Below, in pieces: positions 24,380-33,431 of a stretch of 64,000 nucleotides of DNA (position 1 is its first letter; every line of letters begins with the position of its first letter). The stretch is from an uncultured Christensenellaceae bacterium (lineage in GTDB: Bacteria > Bacillota > Clostridia > Christensenellales > CAG-314), in the NCBI GenBank assembly GCA_910587795.1, contig CAJUNH010000006.1, forward strand, positions 18,661 to 82,660. The letters run 5' to 3'. The translations under genes and the position numbers were made by a program. The notes under the pieces are model-generated. The model worked only from the letters and a program-made list of their open reading frames with translations, did not search any database and was not told the origin of the DNA.

Positions 24380-25060
24380 ATGTTTGCATCACTTATGGAA
24401 CTGCTTAAAAGAGTTTTCTTTTTAACGGGATATTTTTCCAACGGCAGTTATCCTCAACCGCTGTCGCCCGAAGAAGAAGCAAAATGTCTGGACCGTATGA
24501 AACGCGGCGAAAGACAAGCGCGCGACAAACTTATATGCCACAATATGCGGCTTGTTGCCCACATAGCAAAAAAATACGGCAAAAACGACCTTGACGATAT
24601 GATATCGATAGGCTCTATCGGACTTATAAAGGGCGTGGAAAGCTATTCTGCGGACAAAGGTACCACGCTTGCAACGTATCTTGCACGCTGTATCGAAAAC
24701 GAAATTTTGATGACGCTGCGATCCAATAAGCGTTATTCTAATACGGTGTATCTGCAAAATACGTTGGGAGTAGATAACGACGGCAACGAATACACCCTTA
24801 TGGACGTGCTCGCTTCCAGCGAAGACAGCGTTTTCCATCAGGCGGAACTGACTATACTCCGCCAAAATTTACTAAAAGTAATAAAAGAACGGCTTAACGA
24901 CCGCGAACAGAAAATAATACTTATGCGCTACGGATTAGAAGAAAACACAGTACCGCTAACGCAACTGCAAACGGCGCAAAAACTGGGTATCAGCCGCAGT
25001 TATATTTCCCGTATAGAAAGCCGCGCGTTGGAAAAACTTCGGCAGTATATCGACTTATAA
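24380..25060 (+). CDS. sigK: Sporulation sigma factor SigK
   Basis: 226 residues. Late mother-cell sigma factor of endospore formers. The N-terminal pro-like hydrophobic stretch (1-20), SYPQPLSPEEE, then region 2 (RDKLICHNMRLVAHIAKKY, DLDDMISIGSIGLIKGVESY, TLATYLARCIENEILMTLR) and region 4 with LGISRSYISRIESRALEKL are all present. The frame is continuous, so there is no skin-type insertion. GAGG precedes the ATG. Its presence is the strongest sign that the host can sporulate. Confidence 0.92.
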   Translation: MFASLMELLKRVFFLTGYFSNGSYPQPLSPEEEAKCLDRMKRGERQARDKLICHNMRLVAHIAKKYGKNDLDDMISIGSIGLIKGVESYSADKGTTLATYLARCIENEILMTLRSNKRYSNTVYLQNTLGVDNDGNEYTLMDVLASSEDSVFHQAELTILRQNLLKVIKERLNDREQKIILMRYGLEENTVPLTQLQTAQKLGISRSYISRIESRALEKLRQYIDL

Positions 25061-25151
25061 CTCGCTTTACGACGTAAAATCCTCCTTATACGCGTGCGCG
25101 CAAAAACCAAGTTTAAGACTATAAACCTAACTTCGGCCGCATTTAAACGTA

Positions 25152-25180
25152 TTGACAAATAAAGCATTATATTGTATATT
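25152..25180 (+). promoter_or_regulatory. Sigma-A promoter of the DUF362 gene
   Basis: TTGACA (25152-25157), 17-bp spacer, TATATT (25175-25180), followed by AGGAG and the ATG at 25207. Confidence 0.7.
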
Positions 25181-25206
25181 GTTCTTTTAAAGGAGATATA
25201 ACACAT

Positions 25207-26325
25207 ATGCAACAAAAGTCAAAAGTTTATTTTTGCGATATGCGCACCGTTGCGGGAGGGATGAATCTTCCTCAAAAGCTTGCAAACCTTATAAGCAAAG
25301 CGGGAATAGAAAAACTTGACGTAAAGGATAAATACGTCGCTATTAAAATGCACTTCGGCGAACCGGGCAATTTGGCGTATTTAAGACCGCAGTTTCCCAA
25401 GGCGGTTGCGGACGTTATAAAACAACTGGGCGGAAAACCTTTCCTTACCGATTGCAACACTATGTACACGGGGCTTAGACACAACGCGCTAGACCACTTA
25501 CACGCTGCGGAAATAGACGGTTTTAACAGCACTACTACGGGCTGTCAGGTTATTATAGGCGACGGCTTAAAAGGCGACGACGAGGTAGCCGTACCCATTA
25601 ACGGAGAACTTGTACAAAACGCGTATATCGGCCGTGCCGTACGCGATGCCGACGTTATTATTGCTCTTTCGCACTTTAAAGGACACGAAATGGCAGGTTT
25701 CGGCGGCTGCTTAAAGAACCTCGGTATGGGAGCCGCAAGCATAGCGGGCAAAAAAGATCAGCACTCCGGAAGCAAACCGCAGGTAGATCCGTCAAATTGT
25801 ATAGGCTGCGCAATTTGCACAAAGCAATGCGCGTATTCCGCCGTCGGCATACAGCAAGACGGCAAGGCGCGCGTAGACCACAGCAAATGCGTAGGCTGCG
25901 GACGCTGCGTAGGCGCGTGCCCGCAAAAGACGATAAACTTTTTGGAAGGCAACGCCGAAGAAATACTTAACAAAAAAATAAGCGAATACGCGGCGGCGGT
26001 AATAAAAGACAGACCGTCGTTCCACATCAATATTATAATGGACGTATCCCCCAACTGCGACTGTCACGGCGAAAACGACGCGCCCATTATACCTAACGTA
26101 GGTATGCTTTGCAGTTTCGACCCCGTTGCCGTAGACGTTGCTTCGGCGGACCTGTGCTTAAAGCAGCCCGTGTTGCACAACAGCGCAATAGGCGGACATA
26201 CGCACGCCAGCGACTGTTTTGCCGCGGCGCACCCCAACACCGACTGGCATTCGCAAATTACTCAGGCTATAAAAACGGGTATAGGCACAGATAAATACGA
26301 GCTTATAGTTATCGAAGATAAATAG
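25207..26325 (+). CDS. DUF362 iron-sulfur protein with two [4Fe-4S] motifs
   Basis: 372 residues. An N-terminal DUF362-type domain (about 1-180, with MHFGEPGN and HFKGHEMAGFGGCLKNLGMG) is followed by a ferredoxin insert with two clusters, CIGCAICTKQC (about 198-208) and CVGCGRCVGAC (about 228-238). The DUF362 domain resumes with SPNCDCHGENDAPI and DPVAVDVASADLC. Cytosolic; probably an electron-transfer or metal-assembly role, with no proven reaction for this family. AGGAG upstream; single-gene unit. Confidence 0.85.
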   Translation: MQQKSKVYFCDMRTVAGGMNLPQKLANLISKAGIEKLDVKDKYVAIKMHFGEPGNLAYLRPQFPKAVADVIKQLGGKPFLTDCNTMYTGLRHNALDHLHAAEIDGFNSTTTGCQVIIGDGLKGDDEVAVPINGELVQNAYIGRAVRDADVIIALSHFKGHEMAGFGGCLKNLGMGAASIAGKKDQHSGSKPQVDPSNCIGCAICTKQCAYSAVGIQQDGKARVDHSKCVGCGRCVGACPQKTINFLEGNAEEILNKKISEYAAAVIKDRPSFHINIIMDVSPNCDCHGENDAPIIPNVGMLCSFDPVAVDVASADLCLKQPVLHNSAIGGHTHASDCFAAAHPNTDWHSQITQAIKTGIGTDKYELIVIEDK

Positions 26326-26484
26326 TAACGTTATTTTCGATTATTTGCACTGCTTGCCGTATTAAAATTTATAAGATGCTGACGCGTTGCATTTTTATTA
26401 ATATGTTATCTTGTATAAACTTAATAAAAACGCAATATAAGACAAAAATTGCATATATTGGTACATCTATAAAAAACTCAATTT

Positions 26485-26523
26485 AAACCGCCCGTTGACA
26501 AAACGTGCGGTTTTTGTTATGAT
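26485..26523 (+). promoter_or_regulatory. Promoter nested in a terminator-like hairpin
   Basis: AAACCGC-c-CGTT (26485-26496) pairs with AACG-t-GCGGTTT (26502-26513) and is followed by T-rich sequence, a good terminator for the DUF362 transcript. The -35 TTGACA (26495-26500) lies in the loop and upper stem, and TATGAT (26518-26523) follows at 17 bp, giving a promoter for the gene at 26551. Confidence 0.65.
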
Positions 26524-26550
26524 AACGTTAATAAAAAAAGGAAGAGTATT

Positions 26551-26799
26551 ATGGACTATACTTACGATACGCAACTGCTTGTAGAAGGTAAAAATTTAAG
26601 CGACGAACAAATTATTAAATATATTAACGAAAATATAGAAGGCGACTGCCTGCTTGTTGTAGGCGACGACGAACTGATAAAAATACACTTTCACACAAAC
26701 ACCCCTTGGAAAGTGCTGGAATACTGCTCTGCACTCGGCGAAGTATACGACGTGGTAATAGAAAATATGGTTCGCCAAGCGAACGGACTGCAAGGCTAA
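26551..26799 (+). CDS. Stand-alone FakA/YloV-like domain protein
   Basis: 82 residues. The reading YDTQLLVEGKNLSDEQIIKY, LLVVGDDELIKIHFHTNTPWKVLEY and VVIENMVRQ corresponds to the domain that follows the DAK-like kinase domain in fatty-acid kinase FakA (DAK_C/Y-domain region). The kinase and phosphatase-like parts are missing, yet the gene has its own promoter and a GGAAG site, so it is a compact stand-alone version rather than an obvious fragment. It might bind FakB or a related partner; this is inference. Confidence 0.65.
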   Translation: MDYTYDTQLLVEGKNLSDEQIIKYINENIEGDCLLVVGDDELIKIHFHTNTPWKVLEYCSALGEVYDVVIENMVRQANGLQG

Positions 26800-26889
26800 C
26801 ACTTTAATTACGTATTAACAGCATTCAGTAAATGCAAAACAATTATTAAATCAACAAAAAATTAATAATACACAGCAAAGGAGAATAAA

Positions 26890-27417
26890 ATGAAAAAGAA
26901 AATTTTGTCTTTCGTAATCGTACTTATGCTTATAGCACTAAGCTTAGTAACGCTTATTGCTTGCAAAGACAACAGCACCGAGGTTGTATACGGTAAAAAG
27001 TATATATTGTCCGACGACGTTAACGAAGACGCCGATAAACAATGCTATTATGTTATTAAAGATGACGGCACAATGATTTACCGCTACTATAAAATCTATA
27101 ATGAAAAAACTGACGAAACGCAAATAATAGATTATATTTTACAGTACCGCTATACGTTTGTGGACAGCGATAAAAGTTCTATCGTTTGCTTTTATGACAG
27201 TTTGATAGATTCTTCCGTTTATATAGATAAAGACGGCAAAACTTTTCCTCTAAAAGATTACTATGTTTATTCGCTGCCCGATAAAGATGACAGCGGATTA
27301 ATAATGGTATCGAAAAACGTACTGTGTATTGCAGGAACAGGATACACCTTCTACATAAACGAAGACTACGTTAAAACTATACCGAACTTTAACAAAACAA
27401 CTGAAACGGAAAAATAA
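26890..27417 (+). CDS. Lipoprotein of unknown function
   Basis: 175 residues. Type II signal peptide with lipobox LIAC (Cys at about 25), then an acidic, Tyr-rich beta-strand-like domain with no recognised family. Membrane-anchored, facing outward. AGGAG upstream. It ends at a terminator shared with the converging MATE gene. Confidence 0.75.
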   Translation: MKKKILSFVIVLMLIALSLVTLIACKDNSTEVVYGKKYILSDDVNEDADKQCYYVIKDDGTMIYRYYKIYNEKTDETQIIDYILQYRYTFVDSDKSSIVCFYDSLIDSSVYIDKDGKTFPLKDYYVYSLPDKDDSGLIMVSKNVLCIAGTGYTFYINEDYVKTIPNFNKTTETEK

Positions 27418-27492
27418 ATTCCGTTCGCTTAGTTTTGATCCGCTAAAAGAAACAAAAAAATAAACCCAAGAATAATATATATAAAAAAATCC

Positions 27493-27526
27493 AAACGCCG
27501 CTAACATCAATTTGTCAGCGGCGTTT
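27493..27526. terminator. Bidirectional terminator, lipoprotein/MATE
   Basis: AAACGCCGCT (27493-27502) pairs with AGCGGCGTTT (27517-27526), with A- and T-runs on the two sides, between converging genes. Confidence 0.85.
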
Positions 27527-27567
27527 TTAAACACTGTAATTACTGCAATTTTCTCGTGCAAAATCAA

Positions 27568-29106
27568 TCAGTTGCTGTTATTCTGCGGCGTTCCGTCTGC
27601 CGCTTCGCCACCCAAAGTATGGGTTGCGTATTGCTCCGCCTTGTAATTAAACTGTCGGCGGTAATCCCGCAATGCAAACGGCAGATACACCAGCACCGCA
27701 AGTATTTCGGCAAAGGGATAACAAAACCAAATGCCGTTCATCTGCCACAAATAGTTAAACAGCAACGCCGACGGAATTAAAAATAACATCTGGCGCGACA
27801 AACTCATAAGCAAACTGGATATAGGACAGTTAATACTTTGCAGCATATTGATAATAAGTATGCTGAACGCGGCGGGGATAAACGCTATACTGATGCACCT
27901 AAACGCGTATGCTCCTTCTTTGACGAAAATTGCGTTTTGCTCTGCAAGCTGTTCGGGAGTTTGTCCTTCGGCAACCTGTTTGCTTTCAAATATAGACATA
28001 AGCGCTTCGGGACAGATTTGAAACAACAGCGTACCTATTACCATAACGCCCAACGCTATGTATAGCGCAAGTTTAAAAGTATCGTTAAAACGCTTTTTTT
28101 CGTTTGCGCCGTAGTTGTAACTGAGTATCGGCATCGTGCCCTGCATCAGACCGAACACAGGCATAAATACAAAGGACTGCACTTTAAAGTACGCGGACAA
28201 AACGTTGATACCGTTTGGATACGCTTTAAGCATTACGTTCATTATTATAGTAATAACCGAACCCATCGCGTTCATTATAAACGCGGGCGTGCCAATTTTT
28301 GCAATACGGGCAAAATAATGTTTGGAAGGCTTAAAAGCTTTCAGGGATATGGATACGTCCTGTTTTTTAAACACAAACACCGCAATGTCTATGCCGGCTG
28401 CGATCCACTGACCTATAATCGTTGCAAGTATTGCGCCGAATACGCCCATTTTAAACGCCATTATAAACAACGCGTCCAACGCAATATTCGTCAGTGCGCC
28501 CGCAAGTTGGCTTATCATAGGGATTTTCATATTGCCGGTTGCCTGCAATATACGCGCAAGCGTAATATCTATTATAAGTCCTCCGCTTGCCGCCAAATAA
28601 ATTGTAAGATACAGGGCGCCTTGATTTATTACGTATTCCGTATCGGTAGCGTTCTGTTCGTTTACAAACGCCGCAACAAACGGACGCGATATAGTAAAGG
28701 CAAGTATTATCATTACCGCCCAGGCAAATAACGCCATAACCACCGCCGTTTTTGCGCATTTATTTGCGTTTTGCCGATTGCCTTCGCCCAGTTTGCGCGC
28801 AATATACGCGTTTGCACCCACGCCTATACCTATTGCCACCGCAACTACAAGCATTGTCATAGGCATTACTATACTTACCGCGCTAAACGAATCCGCACCT
28901 ATATTGGAGCCTATATATCCCTCTACGTTATAGTTAATACCCGTCAAAAACAGCGAGTCAACAATGTTGTACAGCGCCTGTACCAACATAGAAAGTATAG
29001 CCGGCAAACTCATAGTTAAAAGCAGTTTGCCGATATTAGTATTACGCATTTTATCCGATTGAAGGGCTTTTTCCTTTTCAACCGTTATTTCTTTATCTTC
29101 TGTCAC
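27568..29106 (-). CDS. MATE-family multidrug/organic cation exporter
   Basis: 512 residues with about twelve membrane helices in two similar halves. MATE-type text includes LLTMSLPAILSMLVQALYNIVDSLFL near the N-terminus, the PMTMLVVAVAIGIGVGANAY loop and LMQGTMPILSYNYGA opening the second half. A cation-coupled efflux pump in the cytoplasmic membrane; the substrate cannot be read from sequence. The start is a GTG with AGGAG upstream. An acidic cytosolic N-terminus of about 25 residues precedes helix 1. Confidence 0.9.
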   Translation of the reverse strand: MTEDKEITVEKEKALQSDKMRNTNIGKLLLTMSLPAILSMLVQALYNIVDSLFLTGINYNVEGYIGSNIGADSFSAVSIVMPMTMLVVAVAIGIGVGANAYIARKLGEGNRQNANKCAKTAVVMALFAWAVMIILAFTISRPFVAAFVNEQNATDTEYVINQGALYLTIYLAASGGLIIDITLARILQATGNMKIPMISQLAGALTNIALDALFIMAFKMGVFGAILATIIGQWIAAGIDIAVFVFKKQDVSISLKAFKPSKHYFARIAKIGTPAFIMNAMGSVITIIMNVMLKAYPNGINVLSAYFKVQSFVFMPVFGLMQGTMPILSYNYGANEKKRFNDTFKLALYIALGVMVIGTLLFQICPEALMSIFESKQVAEGQTPEQLAEQNAIFVKEGAYAFRCISIAFIPAAFSILIINMLQSINCPISSLLMSLSRQMLFLIPSALLFNYLWQMNGIWFCYPFAEILAVLVYLPFALRDYRRQFNYKAEQYATHTLGGEAADGTPQNNSN

Positions 29107-29199
29107 AATTTTCTCCTATTTAACCTTGCAACCGTTTTATCTGTATGACGTCAAAACCCTTGTTTACGAGTTATAATTTTTATTTGCCGATAACAAAAA

Positions 29200-29230
29200 A
29201 ATTGCCCAGCTGTTTTATGCTTAGGCAATT
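29200..29230 (-). terminator. Terminator of the folA-containing transcript
   Basis: AATTGCC (29200-29206) pairs with GGCAATT (29224-29230), followed by seven T on the minus strand. It lies downstream of the dihydrofolate reductase gene. Confidence 0.75.
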
Positions 29231-29324
29231 AATATTTTAACACAAACAAATTTTTTTAACAAACAAATTTTAACGTAAAACGATACAAATTATTTTTATT
29301 AAAGTAATTACGCATTTGCAAATT

Positions 29325-29813
29325 TTATATAGCGCAATTTACATACTTACAAAAACGTATTTTGTAATCTCCGTCGTCGATTTCCGCGGACTGCTCCGTC
29401 TGTTTCCAGTTGGGCAAACTGTCCAAATCGGGGAAAAACAGCTGTGCATTTCCGCAGGCGTCCACCTTTGTAACATACGCCGTTTTACAGTAATTTAACA
29501 GCAAACGGTATACGCTTGCGCCGCCTATTACGTACACGTCGTCGGTATCGTATTCTTTAAGCAGCTCTAACAATTTATCCAAAGTATCTACGGATATTGT
29601 GCCCTCGTGCTTCGCGCCCGACGCATCCAACACGATATTTATACGGTTAGGCAACGGACCGTTGGGAAAGCTTGCCAATGTACGCTCGCCCATTACAACG
29701 GTTTTGCCCGTTGTCTGCGAACGGAAAAACGCCATATCTTTTTTTAGACTGAATAACAATCCGTTATTGCATCCTATGCCCCATTGATTATCTACCACAA
29801 CGATTAAATTCAT
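29325..29813 (-). CDS. folA: Dihydrofolate reductase
   Basis: 162 residues, NADPH-dependent reduction of dihydrofolate. MNLIVVVDNQWGIGCNNGL is the N-terminal substrate/cofactor loop, KDMAFFRSQTTGKTVVMGERT the cofactor-binding segment, and DDVYVIGGASVYRLLL the C-terminal block. The usual acidic residue after the WGIG region (Asp27/Glu30 position) reads FSLKKDMAFF and matches with Asp. It lies 76 bp downstream of thyA on the same strand, the standard thyA-folA pairing that recycles folate after dTMP synthesis. Confidence 0.92.
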   Translation of the reverse strand: MNLIVVVDNQWGIGCNNGLLFSLKKDMAFFRSQTTGKTVVMGERTLASFPNGPLPNRINIVLDASGAKHEGTISVDTLDKLLELLKEYDTDDVYVIGGASVYRLLLNYCKTAYVTKVDACGNAQLFFPDLDSLPNWKQTEQSAEIDDGDYKIRFCKYVNCAI

Positions 29814-29889
29814 AATTTTATATCCTGCCGAAAGAAAATACTTTTATTTACTGCTTTTATCCGTCTTATAAAACAAAAAATCCATACTG

Positions 29890-30720
29890 TTATATTGCAA
29901 CCTCAAACTTTTCGTTAAACGTTTCGTACTCGTAACCTTCCAACTTGACGTCGTCGGCGGTAAACTTATAAAAATCCGTAATATTCGGGTTTAACACGAG
30001 CTTAGGCGCAGGGTGCGGAACGCCTTTTAACATACGCTCCACCTGCGGTATGTGCCTGTCGTAAATATGCGCGTCGGCAATTACGTGGACAAGTTCTCCA
30101 GCTTTAAGTCCCGACACCTGCGCAAACATATGCACAAGTGCGGCATATTGGGCAACGTTCCAGTTGTTTGCCACCGCCATATCGTTACTGCGTTGGTTAA
30201 GCACGGCGTTAAGTTTGCCGTCGGCAACGTTAAACGTAACGGAATATGCGCAAGGATACAGGTGCATTTCGGAAAGGTCGGCGTGCACGTAGATATTTGT
30301 TATTATACGGCGGCTTGCGGGATTGTGTTTAAGGTCGTACAAAACGCGGTCCACTTGGTCGAACATACCCTCGGCATACTTATGCTTAACGCCCAACTGA
30401 TAACCGTACGCTTTGCCTATGCTGCCCGATTCGTCCGCCCAACTATCCCAAATATGAGATTTTAAGTCGCGTATGTTATTGCTCTTTTTCTGCCAAATCC
30501 ACAGCAGCTCGTCCACCGCCGACTTAAACGCGGTACGGCGAAGCGTTATAACGGGAAACTCCTCCGCAAGATTATAACGGTTTACTATACAAAACTTTTT
30601 TACGGTATGCGCGGGCGTACCGTCCGCCCAGTGCGGACGCACCGAAAGATTACCGTCGCTTACACCGTTATCTATAATATCACGCATGTTTTGGATAAAA
30701 ATACTGTCTGCTTTGCTCAT
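29890..30720 (-). CDS. thyA: Thymidylate synthase (ThyA, phi3T/B. subtilis ThyA-like type)
   Basis: 276 residues, converting dUMP to dTMP with methylene-tetrahydrofolate. The catalytic Cys is in HLYPCAYSVTF; the RRIITN phosphate loop, the QRSNDMAVANNWNVAQYAAL segment and HIYDRHIPQ are present. The residue after PC is Ala rather than the His of E. coli-type enzymes. Together with the HIWDSWADESGSIGKAYGYQLG text this puts it closer to the B. subtilis ThyA/phage phi3T group. A run of six G at good spacing serves as ribosome binding site. Confidence 0.93.
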   Translation of the reverse strand: MSKADSIFIQNMRDIIDNGVSDGNLSVRPHWADGTPAHTVKKFCIVNRYNLAEEFPVITLRRTAFKSAVDELLWIWQKKSNNIRDLKSHIWDSWADESGSIGKAYGYQLGVKHKYAEGMFDQVDRVLYDLKHNPASRRIITNIYVHADLSEMHLYPCAYSVTFNVADGKLNAVLNQRSNDMAVANNWNVAQYAALVHMFAQVSGLKAGELVHVIADAHIYDRHIPQVERMLKGVPHPAPKLVLNPNITDFYKFTADDVKLEGYEYETFNEKFEVAI

Positions 30721-30742
30721 TTGCGTTTTTCCCCCCTTGACG

Positions 30743-31918
30743 CTAGCGTTTTTCTATCGTAGGCACTAAGTAAATTTTTTGATTAAGTCCGTCCATGCCG
30801 CGCTGTACGGCTTCCACAATATCTTTATCGGTCAATTTTGTTTCGTATGTAACGGACACGTCAAAAATCAAATTTATATGCGTCGGTCCTTTTACCATAC
30901 GGAAATCGTGTATATCGAATTGACCGTCTAGATTTTTAACGATACCGCGTACAATCTCCCTGTAACTATCCAACTCCGGATCTCCCGTTACAACCGGATC
31001 CATATGGATAACAAGCTTTATGTTTGTGTTTTCCGCAAAATCGCGTTCTATTTGATCGATCATATCGTGGCTTTCCAACACAGGTACGGCGCTGTCCACT
31101 TCTACGTGTACGCTGGCGTAATAAAAATTTGGTCCGTAATTGTGTATGTTAAGATCGTGCACGCCCAAAACCCCGTCAAAACGCATTATACGTTCCGCAA
31201 CTTCGCTTGCCAGCTTATCGTCAGCGCCCTCTCCCAGCAAGTGTTTAAAAGTTTCTTTTAAAATTTTAATACCGCTTATTGCAATAACTATCGCTACCGC
31301 AACCGCCATAAAACCGTTGGCGTTAAAACCCGTAAAGCGAAATACGATAACGGCAATCAATACGCCGCTTGTTGCGCCGACGTCGGCGATACTGTCCACC
31401 GCCGTTGCGTTCAGCAAATCAAAACCGTAGCGTTTTGCCAATATCTTATTAAAAGCAAACATCCAAAGCTTTATCAAAATAGACGCGCTCAATGCGGCAA
31501 TGCTCCACCACTCGAAAGTATTATCTCCCGCGTTACCGCTAAAAGCGTCTATTATGCTTTTTACGCCCTCGGCTGCAAGTTCAAACGCCACAACCAACAC
31601 AATAAACGCCACAATCATACTTGCAACGTACTCGGCGCGACGGTGTCCGTAGGGATGCTCCTTATCGGCGGGACGTTCTGCCAGTTTAATACTGACAAGG
31701 GAAACTATATTACTGCCGCAATCGGTTAAATTATTAATGCCGTCGGCAAATACCGAAACCAAAGCAAAAAGCGCCCCTACCGTGATTTTGGCGGCGGAAA
31801 GTAAAATATTGAGCACGATACATACCGCGCCCGACAGCTTTCCCACCCGATCTCTTACGGCGGCGCTATTTACGTTCCTGTAATTGGGAACAAATATTTT
31901 AAGCAGTAAATTCGTCAT
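30743..31918 (-). CDS. Cation diffusion facilitator transporter
   Basis: 391 residues from the ATG at 31918. Six membrane helices, then a cytosolic dimerisation domain (about 205-290) and an extra ~85-residue C-terminal domain. The metal site in helix 2 reads NNLTD (Asn and Asp) and in helix 5 DSIAD (two Asp) instead of the HxxxD of Zn transporters. This leans towards Mn2+/Fe2+ export, though that is inference. HPYGHRR lies in the loop before helix 3. It sits 46 bp downstream of glmM and 22 bp upstream of thyA on the same strand, so co-transcription is likely. Confidence 0.88.
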   Translation of the reverse strand: MTNLLLKIFVPNYRNVNSAAVRDRVGKLSGAVCIVLNILLSAAKITVGALFALVSVFADGINNLTDCGSNIVSLVSIKLAERPADKEHPYGHRRAEYVASMIVAFIVLVVAFELAAEGVKSIIDAFSGNAGDNTFEWWSIAALSASILIKLWMFAFNKILAKRYGFDLLNATAVDSIADVGATSGVLIAVIVFRFTGFNANGFMAVAVAIVIAISGIKILKETFKHLLGEGADDKLASEVAERIMRFDGVLGVHDLNIHNYGPNFYYASVHVEVDSAVPVLESHDMIDQIERDFAENTNIKLVIHMDPVVTGDPELDSYREIVRGIVKNLDGQFDIHDFRMVKGPTHINLIFDVSVTYETKLTDKDIVEAVQRGMDGLNQKIYLVPTIEKR

Positions 31919-31964
31919 AGGTTTATTGTAAATCAACAACGCGGCGTTGTCAATTTAAACGGAG

Positions 31965-33284
31965 CTATTGATCGCCTCTTTTAAAAGGATTTTGTTCGGC
32001 AAACGTAGCGGCGACCTGCGATAAAGCTTCGTTTGCCTGTTCTCCTTCTATATATGCGCGGATTTTGTTTTCCGTTCCGCTTTTGCGCAGCACTATACGG
32101 CACTTTGGGTACAGCGCGGAAATACGGTTTGACGCAAGCGATAAACTTTCCGCCGACGACAAACGCGCGTTTGCAGCCGTTATATCTATGTTTACAGACT
32201 GCGAAGGCACGTCGGCACACTCTGCCGAATAACGTAATATACTGCCTGTTTCGCGGAATATTTTGCACACGAACAACGCGTTTATTATTGCGTCGGCGGT
32301 AGTTGCGTAATCGCACAGCAGATAATGTCCGCTTTCCTCTCCGCCGAAGTTTAAGCCGTGCTTAACCATACTTTGAAATACGTTCGTATCCCCTACGTCC
32401 GCGCGGATTAACTCTATACCCAAACGGTTTAAGCTTGTTTCCACTCCGCCGTTGGTTAAGATAGTTCCGCAAACCTTGCCGTTAAGCAAGGCTCCGTTTT
32501 GTTTAAGATACTTTGCTATTGCGTAAAACACTTTGTTGTTGGGAACAAATTCGCGCCCCTCAAACACAGCAAGACGATCGGCGTCTCCGTCAAATGCAAA
32601 ACCCAAATCGAATTTACCGCCGATCATACGTTTGCCTAGATACTCCGTATGAGTAGCCCCGCAATTAACGTTTATTTTACCTCCCTGTTTGCTGTTGCAG
32701 TACGAAGCGACGTTTGCCCCCGCTTTACTAAAAACCATGGGCGCAACACGGTAACTTGCGCCGTAACAACAGTCCAAAGCAACGTTTAAGCCGTGCAAAT
32801 CCGCCTTAACGGCACGTAACGCGTCCTCGGCGTATATATTGTCTATATCGTAAAATACCGGCTCAAATACTTTACCGGCGAATAAATTGTCTTTGTTTAA
32901 GCTTTCCATCATACGCGAAATAATGGTCTGTTTGGAAACACACATTTTAACGCCGTAACGGTCGAATACTTTAAGTCCGTTGTCGGCTGGCGGATTGTGG
33001 CTTGCCGTAATCATAACTCCGTAATCGCCGCCGAATTTGCGCACAAAATGCCCCACGGCGTTTGTGGGCAATATGCCCAGATTGATTACATTGCCGCCTC
33101 CCGCGTATACTCCGTGAGTTAAGGCGGAAAAAAGTTTTTCGCCCGACGTTCTGGTATCGCGGGCAACAACCACAATCGGGCAATCGCCTAAAAAAGCCAA
33201 ACTTTTTCCCAGCAAAAAGGCAGTACCGTCGTCTAAGGTACTGCCATACGTTCCGCGTATCCCGTCCGTACCAAATAAATTCAT
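31965..33284 (-). CDS. glmM: Phosphoglucosamine mutase
   Basis: 439 residues. Interconverts glucosamine-6-phosphate and glucosamine-1-phosphate for peptidoglycan synthesis. FGTDGIRG at the N-terminus, the phosphoserine loop TASHNPPADNG (about residue 97), the Mg loop DGDADR (about 230), the sugar-binding GGEESGH and the C-terminal phosphate loop RKSGTENKIR are all present. The ATG at 33284 with GGAGG is chosen over an in-frame ATG four codons upstream that would overlap the ribosome binding site. Confidence 0.95.
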   Translation of the reverse strand: MNLFGTDGIRGTYGSTLDDGTAFLLGKSLAFLGDCPIVVVARDTRTSGEKLFSALTHGVYAGGGNVINLGILPTNAVGHFVRKFGGDYGVMITASHNPPADNGLKVFDRYGVKMCVSKQTIISRMMESLNKDNLFAGKVFEPVFYDIDNIYAEDALRAVKADLHGLNVALDCCYGASYRVAPMVFSKAGANVASYCNSKQGGKINVNCGATHTEYLGKRMIGGKFDLGFAFDGDADRLAVFEGREFVPNNKVFYAIAKYLKQNGALLNGKVCGTILTNGGVETSLNRLGIELIRADVGDTNVFQSMVKHGLNFGGEESGHYLLCDYATTADAIINALFVCKIFRETGSILRYSAECADVPSQSVNIDITAANARLSSAESLSLASNRISALYPKCRIVLRKSGTENKIRAYIEGEQANEALSQVAATFAEQNPFKRGDQ

Positions 33285-33431
33285 ATTAACCTCCAACAGT
33301 TTTTAATAAATTATCTTTGGTACATCGTATATTTTATGATATCTTATTAAATAAAAACACTTTTAAAAAAATATAATTTAAAAATTTGTAAAACGCAAAC
33401 GCGCGCTGCGGACAGCATATTGCTTAAATTT

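Noticed and set aside
24380..25060. skin-type prophage interruption of sigK
   Set aside because: The sigK frame is continuous from region 2 to region 4.
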